Source: Eggerthellaceae bacterium | GTDB lineage: Bacteria; Actinomycetota; Coriobacteriia; Coriobacteriales; Eggerthellaceae | Assembly: GCA_009782605.1 (NCBI GenBank) | Contig: WRIR01000001.1 | Coordinates: 1-64,000 of the forward strand | Length of the DNA stretch: 64,000 nucleotides | Reading direction: 5' to 3' | In this document: piece after piece, positions 8,257 to 17,204 of the stretch | Numbering within the stretch: position 1 is the first letter of the stretch | How the letters are laid out: every line of letters starts with the position of its first letter | The notes under the pieces: generated by a model | Seen by the model: the letters and a program-made list of their open reading frames with translations, nothing else | The model's database searches: none | What the model was told of the DNA's origin: nothing | Translations under genes and position numbers: made by a program

Positions 8257-9045
8257 CTAGTCGCGGTATTCCCACATGTGGTTTATGGGGCCGCTGCCTT
8301 GCCCGAGGTTGATGCCGTTTTCGAGGGCGCCGGTGACGTAGTCCTTCGCCTTGCGCACGGCTGCCGCCATGTCGAGCCCGAGCGCCAGGTTGCAGGCGAT
8401 TGCCGACGAGAGCGTGCAGCCGGTACCGTGGGTGTTCCCGGTCTCGATACGTGCGCCGCGAGCCCACACGACCTCGCCCTCTTTGGTCGCGAGCACGTCG
8501 TCGGCCCTTTCCGTGTTGTGGCCGCCTTTCACGAGCACGGCGCACCGGGTAGACTGCGCCAGAAGCACGGCGGCACGGGCCTGCTCTTCGTCGGTCGTCA
8601 GGGAAAGCCCGCTCAGCACCTCTGCCTCGAACAGGTTTGGCGTGATGAGGTTTGCCAAGGGGATGAGCCTTTCCCTCAGGGCCCCGACGGCGTCGTCGTT
8701 GATGAGCTTCGCCTGCGAGGTCGCTATCATGACGGGGTCGAGCACGATGTTTTCCGCCTTCCAATGGGCCAGGCGCTCGGCTATCGCCTCGACGATGGCG
8801 GCCGACGAGACCACGCCGATCTTCACGGCAGCGGGGCGGATGTCCTCGAAGACCGCGTCTATCTGCTGTGCCACGAACCGGGGGCTGAGCTCTTCGAGGG
8901 CGAAGACCCCTGTCGTGTTCTGCGCCGTCAGCGCGGTAAGCGCCGTTTCCGCGAACAGGCGGTGCGCCGCTATCGTCTTGATGTCGGCCTGGATGCCGGC
9001 ACCGCCGCTCGAATCCGACCCCGCTATACTCAATACTGCCAGCAT
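8257..9045 (-). CDS. thiD: Hydroxymethylpyrimidine (phosphate) kinase
   Basis: ThiD phosphorylates HMP and HMP-phosphate to HMP-PP for thiamine synthesis. The 262-residue ribokinase-fold protein has LSIAGSDSSGGAGIQADIKT near the start, LDPVMIATS, TPNLFEAEVLSG, LVKGGH and the anion-hole motif NTHGTGCTLSSAIA. It is the last of thiM-thiE-thiD, 32 bases after thiE, under the upstream TPP riboswitch. No thiC is present, so HMP is probably salvaged. Confidence 0.95.
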   Translation of the reverse strand: MLAVLSIAGSDSSGGAGIQADIKTIAAHRLFAETALTALTAQNTTGVFALEELSPRFVAQQIDAVFEDIRPAAVKIGVVSSAAIVEAIAERLAHWKAENIVLDPVMIATSQAKLINDDAVGALRERLIPLANLITPNLFEAEVLSGLSLTTDEEQARAAVLLAQSTRCAVLVKGGHNTERADDVLATKEGEVVWARGARIETGNTHGTGCTLSSAIACNLALGLDMAAAVRKAKDYVTGALENGINLGQGSGPINHMWEYRD

Positions 9046-9077
9046 CTCTATCCCCCGTAATCTTTGTCGTCTTGCAT

Positions 9078-9734
9078 CTACCCCGCCCGTCCCTCAAGCT
9101 GCCTGACGCAGCGGGCAAGGTTTCTTGCTGCTTCCACTATATCATCTTGGGCGAATACTGCCGAGACCACCGCGACGCCGTCGAGACCACACCCCGCGAG
9201 TTGGGGGATGGTCGCCTCGTTGAGGCCGCCGATTGCGACCACCGGAACGGACGCGGCGGCGCAGACGGCGCGCAGGCCGTCGACCCCCATGTCGGGGGAC
9301 TCCGGCTTCGTCGCCGTCGAGAAGACCGCTCCCGCACCGAGGTAGTCGGCGCCGGCAAGCTCGGCGGCGGCTGCCTCTTCGCAGGTCTGCACCGACACCC
9401 CGACTATCTTGCCGGGCCCCAGGAGTGCCCGCGCCCGGGCACAGGCCGTGTCGTCCTGCCCGACGTGCACGCCGTCGGCATCGACCTCGCGCGCCAGATC
9501 GACGTAGTCGTTCACGATAAAGGGGACGCGGGCCTGTGCGCACAGGGCGCGCAGCTCGGTTGCGAGGGTCTTCAACCCTGCCGGGGGGATATCTTTTTCC
9601 CGCAGCTGGACGCAGGTGACGCCGCCTCGTATGGCATCGGCGACGCAGTCGGCGAGGCTGCGGCCGCGCAGCCAGGCGCTGTCGGTCACCGCGTAGAGCC
9701 GCAGGCTCTCGCGGACCTCCCCCGGCGTGAACAC
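9078..9734 (-). CDS. thiE: Thiamine-phosphate synthase
   Basis: ThiE joins HMP-PP and thiazole phosphate to give thiamine phosphate. The TIM-barrel features are LRLYAVTDS, GGVTCVQLREKD, PFIVNDYVDLA, GVHVGQDD, GVSVQTCEEA, YLGAGAVFSTATKP and VVAIGGLNE. I start it at GTG 9734, two bases after the thiM stop, with GCAGGGG upstream; this gives 218 residues. The longer ORF in the track runs through the thiM low-complexity tail. Confidence 0.93.
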   Translation of the reverse strand: MFTPGEVRESLRLYAVTDSAWLRGRSLADCVADAIRGGVTCVQLREKDIPPAGLKTLATELRALCAQARVPFIVNDYVDLAREVDADGVHVGQDDTACARARALLGPGKIVGVSVQTCEEAAAAELAGADYLGAGAVFSTATKPESPDMGVDGLRAVCAAASVPVVAIGGLNEATIPQLAGCGLDGVAVVSAVFAQDDIVEAARNLARCVRQLEGRAG

Positions 9735-9736
9735 GG

Positions 9737-10768
9737 CTATGCCCCTGCGGCGGGGGCGGCGGGGGCTCCCGCGGCGGGAGGGGCGGTTGCCGCGGCGGCT
9801 CCCGCGGCGGGGGCTCCGGCGGCGTCGGAGGCGGTTGCCGCCCCTTCTGCCTCCCCTTCCGCAGCGCTTTCTGCCGCCCCTTCGGCATCCCCGGCATCGC
9901 TGGCGTCCCCGGCATCCCCGGCATCTCCGGCATCCGGAAGCTGCTCGACCCGGGCGCCCGCGCACAGCGCGTCTTTGTCCATGGTGAACAGGGCGTCGAG
10001 CAGGTAGCCGCGGAAGGCCCCGTTGCCGTCCTGGCCACCCATGCGCGCCGCAGCCTGCTCGCCCGCGAGCCCCATGTGGACGACGGCGGCGAGCACCCCT
10101 TCGAGCAGGTCATCCCCGTTGGCCGCGGCATAGGCGGCACAGATGCACGACAACATGCAGCCGGCGCCGGTGATCCTGCCCTGCAGGGGGCTGCCGTTCG
10201 AGACCGCGAAGGCCCGGCGGGCGTCGGCGACGAGGTCGATCGGCCCGGTGACCGCGACCACGGTGCCGGTCCGGGCGGCAAGGTCGCGCGCAAAGCGGGC
10301 GCTCTCGGTTAGGTTTTTGCGGGTCACCACGTCGTCGGGGCACACATCGACCCCGCGCGTCGTGGCAGCGGCTCCGGCCACCGCCCGCGCTTCGGACATG
10401 TTGGCGCGGATAACCGTGACCGGCAGCCGGTCGAGCAGGCCGGAGGCCGTGTCGGTGCGCAGCTTCGAGGCACCCGCGCCCACCGGGTCGAGCACTATCG
10501 GGTGGCCGAGCTCCCCCGCGCGGCCGCCCGCCAGGAACATCCCTTTGATGCTCTGCTCGTTCAGGGTGCCGATATTGATGGTGAGCGCGTCGCAGATGCC
10601 CGCGATGTCTGCCACATCGGCAGGCTCGTCGCTCATGATGGGGCTTGCGCCGATGGCAAGGAGCGCGTTCGCGCAGTCGTTGACGGTCACGTAGTTCGTG
10701 ATGCTGTGGACAAGCGGCGGCTTCATGGACAGGGCCTCGAATGCCCTGCCTATCAGGGGTTTCTCCAT
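9737..10768 (-). CDS. thiM: Hydroxyethylthiazole kinase with Ala/Asp/Gly tail
   Basis: ThiM phosphorylates the thiazole alcohol for salvage. It has PLVHSITNYVTVNDCANALLA, ASPIMSDEP, PIVLDPVGAGAS, the ATP site VAVTGPIDL and GAGCMLSC. ATG at 10768 follows GGAAGGGAATAGT. The 343 residues exceed the usual length of about 265 because a repetitive tail (DAGDAGDAGDASDAGDAEG, then Ala/Pro-rich) follows the kinase domain. The tail is in good frame up to the thiE start. It is first in the operon and preceded by a TPP riboswitch. Confidence 0.94.
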   Translation of the reverse strand: MEKPLIGRAFEALSMKPPLVHSITNYVTVNDCANALLAIGASPIMSDEPADVADIAGICDALTINIGTLNEQSIKGMFLAGGRAGELGHPIVLDPVGAGASKLRTDTASGLLDRLPVTVIRANMSEARAVAGAAATTRGVDVCPDDVVTRKNLTESARFARDLAARTGTVVAVTGPIDLVADARRAFAVSNGSPLQGRITGAGCMLSCICAAYAAANGDDLLEGVLAAVVHMGLAGEQAAARMGGQDGNGAFRGYLLDALFTMDKDALCAGARVEQLPDAGDAGDAGDASDAGDAEGAAESAAEGEAEGAATASDAAGAPAAGAAAATAPPAAGAPAAPAAGA

Positions 10769-10835
10769 ACTATTCCCTTCCTTCTTGCTTTTCTTCCGGG
10801 CTTCGGCGAATCCTTTTGGGCGTTCTTGCACGGGG

Positions 10836-10925
10836 ACTCCCTTCGTTGGCATTACCCATGTCAGGTTCGAGGGTCGAAGCGTGACGCGCTTCCTCTCAGC
10901 CTGCCACCAGCAAGCTCCCCTGTGT
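10836..10925 (-). ncRNA. TPP riboswitch (THI element)
   Basis: Read on the minus strand, the leader contains GGGGAGC, then GGCTGAGAGGAAG, ACCCTCGAACCTGACATGG and GTAATGCCAACGAAGGGAG. These are the conserved pyrimidine and pyrophosphate sensor helices of the TPP aptamer. It ends about 67 bases before the thiM start. I see no clear intrinsic terminator between them, so control may act on translation. Ligand and family are well established; the expression effect is inferred. Confidence 0.93.
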
Positions 10926-11150
10926 CTGTCGCTTTCCCGCGGCACCCGGGCTGTCCTGGGGCTGCTGTTCGGAAAGACCGCTCGATTATAGCCCCTCGCC
11001 GGGCGAAAAGACTCGAAACAGGGACATGCGGCAGGAATTTTGCCGATATTTGCCCGAAGTGGCCCGAGGGGGCTGCCGTATCCGAGGGGGCTGCCGTATA
11101 ATGGCACCACGCATACCACACGCACGCCGCAGCTATCCTAGGCCGCGGGC

Positions 11151-11966
11151 ATGCCGCACGAAGACGGACGGGGGACGCCGGTGGAGGGAAGCAGGGTCGA
11201 GGCTATCGAGTTCGACAACATGAAGGTCGCCATCAGGCGGCAGGCGACGCATGAAACCTATATCGCCTTACAACCCCCCGATGCCGCGGCCTATATCGTG
11301 GCGCCCCTCGACAAGAAGCCCGAGGAGATAGTCGCCTTTGTCAAGGAATGGATAGGGGTCATCAGGGAGGTCCGTGCCGACATGCTCAAGCGCTTCGAGA
11401 AGTCGAAGTCCCCGAAGTGCCACTACCAGACGGGCGACGTGGCCTTCCTGTTCGGGCGCCCCTTTATGCTGCGCGTCTTCCCGATAAGCTCGACGGGCGG
11501 CAAGAAGAAGGCCTCGCGCGTGCGTGCCAACGTGAACGCCGCCATCCGCTCCGAGGTCAGCGTCATCGACCTCTTCCTTTTCAAGACCGGCGACTACGAC
11601 CAGGCGCGCCTTGCCTTCCTGGCCATGGCAAAGCCCATTTTCGCGCGGAACGCGGAGGGCCTCGTGCGCCAGTGCATGGGGCGTGCCTTCCCCGAGGCGC
11701 CCGTCCCCGCGCATGTCAAGGTCCGCCCGCTGCGGGGCGACTGGGTGCAGATCGACCGGGCCCGCGACACGGTCTGGGTGTCGGAGGGCCTTATCCCCTA
11801 CCCGCCGGAGTGCATGGTCTATGCCTACCTCCACGAGATGGCCAAGATCCTTGCCCCGGAGGCAGGGGAAGAGGAACGCCATGCCCTGCTGGACCGGGGG
11901 CTCCCCGGCTGGCCAAAGCTCAAGGCCATCCTCGCCGACGCCGACTCCCCTTACGCGCACCAGTAG
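11151..11966 (+). CDS. YgjP-like metallopeptidase-domain protein, degenerate metal site
   Basis: The C-terminal half follows the YgjP/DUF45 pattern: FARNAEGLVRQCMGRAF, VKVRPLRGDWVQID, then the region where the family has HExxH. Here it reads YLHEMAKIL, so the second histidine is a lysine and normal zinc binding is doubtful. The N-terminal half, about 120 residues, resembles the usual beta-rich YgjP lead-in. 271 residues with ATG 11151; no strong ribosome binding site, and GTG 11181 is possible. Stands alone between thiM and ppaC. Confidence 0.65.
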   Translation: MPHEDGRGTPVEGSRVEAIEFDNMKVAIRRQATHETYIALQPPDAAAYIVAPLDKKPEEIVAFVKEWIGVIREVRADMLKRFEKSKSPKCHYQTGDVAFLFGRPFMLRVFPISSTGGKKKASRVRANVNAAIRSEVSVIDLFLFKTGDYDQARLAFLAMAKPIFARNAEGLVRQCMGRAFPEAPVPAHVKVRPLRGDWVQIDRARDTVWVSEGLIPYPPECMVYAYLHEMAKILAPEAGEEERHALLDRGLPGWPKLKAILADADSPYAHQ

Positions 11967-12020
11967 GGCGTCCGGCCCGGCGAGGGCCGATTGCCTTCGG
12001 CGGCCCCTCGGCGGCCCGCA

Positions 12021-12110
12021 GGTCAGCTGCCGAGGATGCGGGGGGCTACCTGAACAGGCACGATGCGCGGGGTTGTGCGGTCAGCTGCCGAGGATGCGGG
12101 GGGCGACCTG
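12021..12110. repeat. 32-bp direct repeat covering the end of ppaC
   Basis: GGTCAGCTGCCGAGGATGCG plus 12 more bases occurs at 12021-12052 and again at 12079-12110 with one mismatch. The second copy encodes the last codons and stop of the pyrophosphatase; the first lies just beyond it. A short local duplication is the simplest explanation. Confidence 0.75.
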
Positions 12111-13454
12111 CTTCTTGCGGCTGAGTATGCCGGGCATCCAGGTGCCGCCGACGCCGGTGCAGTTGATGTTGAAGACGCGGTTGACGATGCGCCGGTTGCC
12201 CTCGCAGATGAACTGGGAGCCCTCGGCCATGATGTCCGTCACCATGAACAGCACGAACTCGTAGCCGTGCTCGTCAAGGACCGTGCGCATGTAGGCGCGG
12301 ATTTCCCCCTCGCGCGCCATAACCGCCGCCAGGTCGACCGTCTCGTGCTGTGCTATCAGCACCGTCGCGTCCCCTATCTGGAACTCCTTCGCGTCCATGC
12401 CGACCAGCTTGTCGACGGGGTCGTCCCCGCCGCCGCTGCGGCAAGCGAAGACCTCAAGGGCGAACTCGTCCGGGTCGACCTGCGCGATGGCGGCAAGGCG
12501 GGCGACCTGGTCCTTGTCTGTCTGCGTCGTCGTCGGGGACTTGCAGATGACCGTGTCGGTCAAAACCGCCGAGAGCAGCACCTTCGCGATGCGTGCGGGC
12601 ATGTCGACGCCGTTGCGCTCGAACTCCATCGACACGATGGTCGCAGTCGAGCCGACCGGCAGGTTCACGAAGTGGATGGGGTTGGCCGTGGACACGTCCC
12701 CGATGCGGTGGTGGTCGATGACAGCCATGACCTCGGCGTCCTCGATGCCGCGCACCGCCTGGCTCGTCTCGTTGTGGTCGACGAGCGCCACCTTGCGCCT
12801 GGGGCGCGTCGTGATGTCCGACCTGGTCACAATGCCGATGCAGCGCTGGTCGTCGTCGAGCACGACGGCCTCGCGCAGGGAGCTTGCCATGAGGTCTTCG
12901 ACGGCCTCCTTCAACAGCCCCTCCTTGTCGAGGACAAGCACGTCGGTCTCGGTGATGTCGCACACCTTCTGCGCCAGCGAGGCGACGAGGTCCGCGGCCA
13001 CCGCCATGGAGTTCGAGCCGTCCTCGGCAAGCACGTCGGTCGCGGCGATGTAGCGCTCGGCTATCATGCGGGTCGTGATGAGGCCGTAATAGCGCCCCTC
13101 CGAGTCGGTCACGACGAGCGAGCGCAGGTTGTTGCGCCGAAGGGTCTGGCCCGCGTCGATCAGCGCGGCGTCCTTCATGATGGAGATCGGGTCAGGGGTC
13201 ATGACGTCCAAGACGCGCGCGTAGACGTGGCTGATGGTCTTTGGCGGAGGGAAGCCGTTCGACTCAAGCACCCAGGCGCTCTCGGGCGGCAGCTGCCCCA
13301 AGCGCGCGGGCTCAAAGGCAAAGGGCCGGTAGGCGGGGTCGGCCACCTGCCTGCGCCCCTCGACCTCGTTTCTCAGGTAGGCGTAGGCGACGGCCGAGCA
13401 TATCGAGTCGTTGTCCGGGTTCTGGTGGCCCACTACGACGACGGAACGTGTCAC
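12081..13454 (-). CDS. ppaC: CBS-domain manganese-dependent inorganic pyrophosphatase (family II)
   Basis: The enzyme hydrolyses pyrophosphate. The DHH phosphoesterase core is visible as VVVGHQNPDNDSICSAVAYAY, VALVDHNE and VIDHHRIGD, with the DHHA2 C-terminal part from about residue 300 (CRSGGGDDPVDKL, then VDLAAVMA). Between them sit two CBS domains (VMTPDPISIMKDAALIDAG and MASSLREAVVLDDDQRCIG) that would sense adenine nucleotides. At 457 residues it lacks space for a DRTGG domain. ATG at 13454 is in a clear minus-strand frame; the plus-strand ORF over it is a shadow. Confidence 0.93.
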   Translation of the reverse strand: MTRSVVVVGHQNPDNDSICSAVAYAYLRNEVEGRRQVADPAYRPFAFEPARLGQLPPESAWVLESNGFPPPKTISHVYARVLDVMTPDPISIMKDAALIDAGQTLRRNNLRSLVVTDSEGRYYGLITTRMIAERYIAATDVLAEDGSNSMAVAADLVASLAQKVCDITETDVLVLDKEGLLKEAVEDLMASSLREAVVLDDDQRCIGIVTRSDITTRPRRKVALVDHNETSQAVRGIEDAEVMAVIDHHRIGDVSTANPIHFVNLPVGSTATIVSMEFERNGVDMPARIAKVLLSAVLTDTVICKSPTTTQTDKDQVARLAAIAQVDPDEFALEVFACRSGGGDDPVDKLVGMDAKEFQIGDATVLIAQHETVDLAAVMAREGEIRAYMRTVLDEHGYEFVLFMVTDIMAEGSQFICEGNRRIVNRVFNINCTGVGGTWMPGILSRKKQVAPRILGS

Positions 13455-13524
13455 ATCTGGCTCCTTTCTTGGAGGCGCGGGTCGCGCCTTGGCGGCGGGG
13501 GCGGCCTTGGGTCACGGCGGCCCT

Positions 13525-16026
13525 CTAGCGGTTGACCTTCACGATGGGGGCGAACTCCTGCATGAGCTGCTTGGTGGCCCCCGTCTGCGCGAACCTGACG
13601 TGGATCGCGCCGCCGCCGACCGCGGTCACCTCGCCGCGGCCGAAGACCTTGTGCTCGACGGTGTCCCCCGGCGCAAACACCATGTCCGCGGCGGGCTTGC
13701 GGTGGATGCCGGCGTCGACGCCCGCGCCGAAGCTCGCGCCTGTGTCCTGCGCGTGCGCGTGTGCGGCGTGCGCGGCGGCGGGGCTCCCGGGCATCCAGCC
13801 TCCCGGGGCCTGCCTGGAGCGGGCCTCGGTGCCATAGGCCTCGGTGCCGGAGCCGGAAATGCCCCTGCGGCTCCCCCGCTTCTCCCAGCCGGTCCCCGCA
13901 AAGCCCGCCGAGCCGAGCCCCGTTGTCGAACGGAGCTCCGAGGGGATCTCGCCGACGAAGCGCGACACCGGGTTCGCCGAGGTGGTGCCGAATATCTTGC
14001 GTGTGGAGGCGCAGGTGAAATGCAGGTTCTTCCGCGCGCGGGTTATCGCCACGTAGGCCAGCCGCCTCTCTTCCTCAAGCCCGGTGGGGTCGGAGGCGGA
14101 GCTCATGTGGGGGAAGAGGGTCTCTTCCATGCCGGCGACGAAGACGGTGTCGAACTCAAGGCCCTTTGACGAGTGGACGGTCATGAGGGTGGCCGCCTGC
14201 CCCCCCTCGTCCATGGTGTCCAGGTCGGTGCGCAGGCGTATCCACTCGATGAAGTCGGCGAGCGAGCTGCCGGAAAGCGTGCTGCTGGCGAGGGCGGCGG
14301 GCGCGGCGGCGCTGCCTGCGCTGGCGGGCGCGGCGGCGCTGGCGGGGGCGCTACCGGGGGCTGTGGCGCTGCCGGGGGCGCTGTTGGCGTAGCCGCCAAC
14401 GCTGTCGGCGCTGCCGAGGACTCCCCCGCCGTCCCCTGCGTAGGCCTCGGCGAACTCCTCGACGACCCCGAAGAACTCCTGGATGTTCTCGATCCGGCCA
14501 CGGGCCTCGTCGCTGTCCTCAAGCCCGAGGGCGGCGATGAGCCCGCTCTTGTCGACTATCGCCTCGACGAGCTTGCGCAAAGGGCCGCTGTAGCTTTCCG
14601 CATCCTTGATTATCTGCACGAACTCGCCCAGGGAGCGGCGGGCGGCCGGGCGGATGTCCTCGTCGGCCAGGGCGAGCTCGGCCGCTTGGAGGAAGGGGAT
14701 GCCCTGCGTCCAGGCCAGGCGCTCGACCTTCTCGACCGTACCCTTCCCTATCCCCCGCCGGGGCAGGTTGACGACGCGCTTGGCCGCGATGTCGTCCGCG
14801 GGGTTCACCGTCAGCGTGAGGTAGGCCATGACGTCCCGTATCTCGGCGCGGTCGAAGAAGCGCGTGCCGCCGACGATGCGGTAGGGCACGCCGGCGCGCA
14901 GGAACATGTCCTCGATGACGCGGCTCTGCGCGTTCGTCCGGTAGAAGACGGCGGCCTGGCTGTAGGAGGCCCCCTGCCGGTGCGCGCGCTCGATCTCGCC
15001 CGCGATCCAGCGCCCCTCGTCGCGCTCGTCGCTTGCCATGTAGACAGCAAGCTCGGCACCCGGGCCATCCTTCGTGAAGAGCTCCTTGTGCTTGCGGTGC
15101 TGGTTGTGGGCGATAAGCGCGTTGGCGGCCGCGAGGATGTTGCCCGCGGACCGGTAGTTCTGCTCAAGTTTGACGACGTGGGCCTCGGGGTAGTCGGTCT
15201 CGAACTCAAGGATGTTGCGGATGTCGGCGCCGCGCCAGGAATAGATGCTCTGGTCGTCGTCGCCCACAACCATGATGTTGCGATGCGCCGCCGCGAGCAG
15301 GGTCGTGATGGCGTACTGCGCGTGGTTCGTGTCCTGGTACTCGTCGACGTGCAGGTAGCGGAAGCGCTGCTGGTAGGCCTCAAGCACGTCGGGGTGGTGC
15401 TTGAGCAGCAGGTAGGCGAAGAGCAGAAGGTCGTCGAAGTCGAAGGCGTTGGCCAGTTTCAGCCGCTCCTGGTAGCGCGTGTAGACCCGGGCCGTCAGCC
15501 TGCTGGGGGCGTCGAGCGCCTGCGCCTCGAAATCCCCGGGCACGACAAGCTCGTTCTTCGCCGCCGATATGCGGCTGCGCACCAGGGCAAGCGGAAAGCG
15601 CTTCGGGTCGATGTCGAGCTCCGCCATGACCTCCTTTGCCAGCCGCTTCGCGTCGGTGTCGTCATAGATGGTGAAGCCCGGGTGGAAGCCGAGGCGTTCG
15701 CAGTCCGCCCGCAGCATCCGCACGCACATGCTGTGGAAGGTGGACACCCACATGCCCCGGGTAGCGACCACAAGCGAGCCCAGGCGCTCGCGCATCTCGG
15801 CCGCAGCCTTGTTGGTGAAGGTGATGGCAAGTATTTCCCAGGGGGCGACGCCCTTGTCCTGAATCAGGTGGGCGATGCGGTAGGTCAAAACGCGGGTCTT
15901 GCCGCTTCCCGCGCCCGCCAAGACCAGCAGCGGCCCTTCGGTGCAGTGCACCGCCTCTGCCTGCGCCTCGTTGAGCACGCCGTAGTCCAGGGACAGGGGG
16001 GCCTTGTCCTTTAGCCCTTCGTCCAC
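13525..16026 (-). CDS. pcrA: ATP-dependent DNA helicase PcrA/UvrD
   Basis: A superfamily 1 3'-5' helicase for repair and clearing of recombination and replication blocks. Motifs in order: LVLAGAGSGKTRVLTYR (Walker A), ITFTNKAAAEMRERL (Ia), VDEYQDTNHAQY (Walker B), VGDDDQSIYSWRGADI, LEQNYRS, TLMTVHSSKGLEFDTVF and YVAITRARKNL. At 833 residues the length is usual. Around residues 540-600 an Ala/Ser/Pro/Gly-rich linker interrupts the 2B region, and another variable stretch lies before the C-terminal Tudor-like part (GRGEVTAVGGGAIHVRF). Confidence 0.95.
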   Translation of the reverse strand: MDEGLKDKAPLSLDYGVLNEAQAEAVHCTEGPLLVLAGAGSGKTRVLTYRIAHLIQDKGVAPWEILAITFTNKAAAEMRERLGSLVVATRGMWVSTFHSMCVRMLRADCERLGFHPGFTIYDDTDAKRLAKEVMAELDIDPKRFPLALVRSRISAAKNELVVPGDFEAQALDAPSRLTARVYTRYQERLKLANAFDFDDLLLFAYLLLKHHPDVLEAYQQRFRYLHVDEYQDTNHAQYAITTLLAAAHRNIMVVGDDDQSIYSWRGADIRNILEFETDYPEAHVVKLEQNYRSAGNILAAANALIAHNQHRKHKELFTKDGPGAELAVYMASDERDEGRWIAGEIERAHRQGASYSQAAVFYRTNAQSRVIEDMFLRAGVPYRIVGGTRFFDRAEIRDVMAYLTLTVNPADDIAAKRVVNLPRRGIGKGTVEKVERLAWTQGIPFLQAAELALADEDIRPAARRSLGEFVQIIKDAESYSGPLRKLVEAIVDKSGLIAALGLEDSDEARGRIENIQEFFGVVEEFAEAYAGDGGGVLGSADSVGGYANSAPGSATAPGSAPASAAAPASAGSAAAPAALASSTLSGSSLADFIEWIRLRTDLDTMDEGGQAATLMTVHSSKGLEFDTVFVAGMEETLFPHMSSASDPTGLEEERRLAYVAITRARKNLHFTCASTRKIFGTTSANPVSRFVGEIPSELRSTTGLGSAGFAGTGWEKRGSRRGISGSGTEAYGTEARSRQAPGGWMPGSPAAAHAAHAHAQDTGASFGAGVDAGIHRKPAADMVFAPGDTVEHKVFGRGEVTAVGGGAIHVRFAQTGATKQLMQEFAPIVKVNR

Positions 16027-16027
16027 C

Positions 16028-16831
16028 TTATACGATATCCTTCCCGAATACCGCGGCGACCTTGCGCAGCTCTTCGACCAGCTCCGCGAACTGGGAGAGC
16101 GTCAGCTGCTGCGGGCCGTCGCTCAGGGCCGCCTGCGGGTTGGGGTGCACCTCTATCATGAGCGCGTCGCAGCCGGCGGCGATGGAGGCCTTCGCAAGCG
16201 AGGGCACCAGGTCGCGCGTGCCGGCGGGGTGCGACACGTCGACGCATACCGGGAAGAGGCTCTGCTTGTGGATCACCGGCACCGCCGAGATGTCGAGCGT
16301 GAAGCGGGTCGCCGTCTCGAAGGTGCGCAGGCCCCGCTCGCACATCATCACCTGCTCGTTGCCGCTCATCGTGATGTACTCGGCGGCGGCAAGCCACTCG
16401 GAGATGGTCGCCGCCATGCCGCGCTTGAAGAGCACCATCTTGTGCGACTCGGCGGTGACCAGGCCGATATTCTTCAACAGCGAGAAGTTCGCCATATTCC
16501 GGGTGCCTATCTGCAGGCCGTCCACGTAGGAGTGCACCAGCGAGCAGTGGGCCGAGTCGATGACCTCGGTCAGGGTCTTCAGGCCGTAGGCCTTCCCCGT
16601 CGCCCGCATTATCTTCAGGCCCTCTTCGCCCAGGCCCTGGAAGGAGTGGGGGTTGGTGCGCGGCTTGAAGGCGCCGCCGCGTATCCAGGTGAGGCCGAGG
16701 CCGGCGACGCAGGATGCGACCGCGTCGAACTGCTCGGCGCTCTCGATGGAGCAGGGGCCCGCGAAAATCCGTATCTCGTCGCCGCGTGTGCCCAGGTCGG
16801 GCAGGGAGGCGTTCATATTCTCGTTGCTCAT
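16028..16831 (-). CDS. aroF: 3-deoxy-7-phosphoheptulonate (DAHP) synthase, type I beta
   Basis: Catalyses the first step of aromatic amino acid synthesis from PEP and erythrose 4-phosphate. The barrel shows IFAGPCSIESAEQFD, IRGGAFKPRTNPHSFQGLGEEGLK, GTRNMANFSLLK, VLFKRGMAATISEWLAAAEYI and DVSHPAGTRDLVP. With ATG 16831 it is 267 residues, the short form without a fused regulatory domain. Its ATG overlaps the chorismate mutase TGA (ATGA), so the two are translationally coupled. Confidence 0.93.
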   Translation of the reverse strand: MSNENMNASLPDLGTRGDEIRIFAGPCSIESAEQFDAVASCVAGLGLTWIRGGAFKPRTNPHSFQGLGEEGLKIMRATGKAYGLKTLTEVIDSAHCSLVHSYVDGLQIGTRNMANFSLLKNIGLVTAESHKMVLFKRGMAATISEWLAAAEYITMSGNEQVMMCERGLRTFETATRFTLDISAVPVIHKQSLFPVCVDVSHPAGTRDLVPSLAKASIAAGCDALMIEVHPNPQAALSDGPQQLTLSQFAELVEELRKVAAVFGKDIV

Positions 16832-17109
16832 AGGGACGGCATCTCCTTCATGACTTTCAGGATGCCCTTGTATATCTCGCGGAGGTTGTCGTTGTAGAGC
16901 GGTCCCTCGTTGAAGCGGTACACGCGCTCGAATATCTCTTCCTCGCGCCGCGGGTCGTACAGGCCCATGCGTGCGTCCGGCTTCAATGCGCGGATCGCAA
17001 GCGAGTGCTCGGTGCGGGCGTTCAGCAGCCCGACTATCTCCTTGTCGATTGCGTCGATCTGGGCGCGGTATTCCTGAATCCGCGAAAGCGCGTCGTTCGC
17101 CTGTGCCAT
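16828..17109 (-). CDS. Chorismate mutase (AroQ type)
   Basis: A 93-residue all-helical AroQ domain: LSRIQEYRAQIDAIDKEIVGLLNART, SLAIRALKP, then YDPRREEEIFERVYRFNEGPL and LREIYKGILKVMKEM. The conserved Arg, Lys and Glu-type positions of AroQ are present. ATG at 17109 has AAAGGA seven bases upstream, better than the longer start in the track. Pairing a separate mutase with DAHP synthase allows feedback control of the complex in other Gram-positives; that is inferred here. Confidence 0.9.
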   Translation of the reverse strand: MAQANDALSRIQEYRAQIDAIDKEIVGLLNARTEHSLAIRALKPDARMGLYDPRREEEIFERVYRFNEGPLYNDNLREIYKGILKVMKEMPSL

Positions 17110-17204
17110 CGGTGTTCCTTTCATGGATGCTGTTCCCCTCCATGATAGCAAATGAATCCCCCGCGACGGCCCGAAGCCCGCAATCAACCAAATCTCTAGG
17201 ACGG

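Noticed and set aside
14173-16014. 613-residue plus-strand ORF over pcrA
   Set aside because: Shadow of the helicase gene in high-GC DNA; no recognisable domain.
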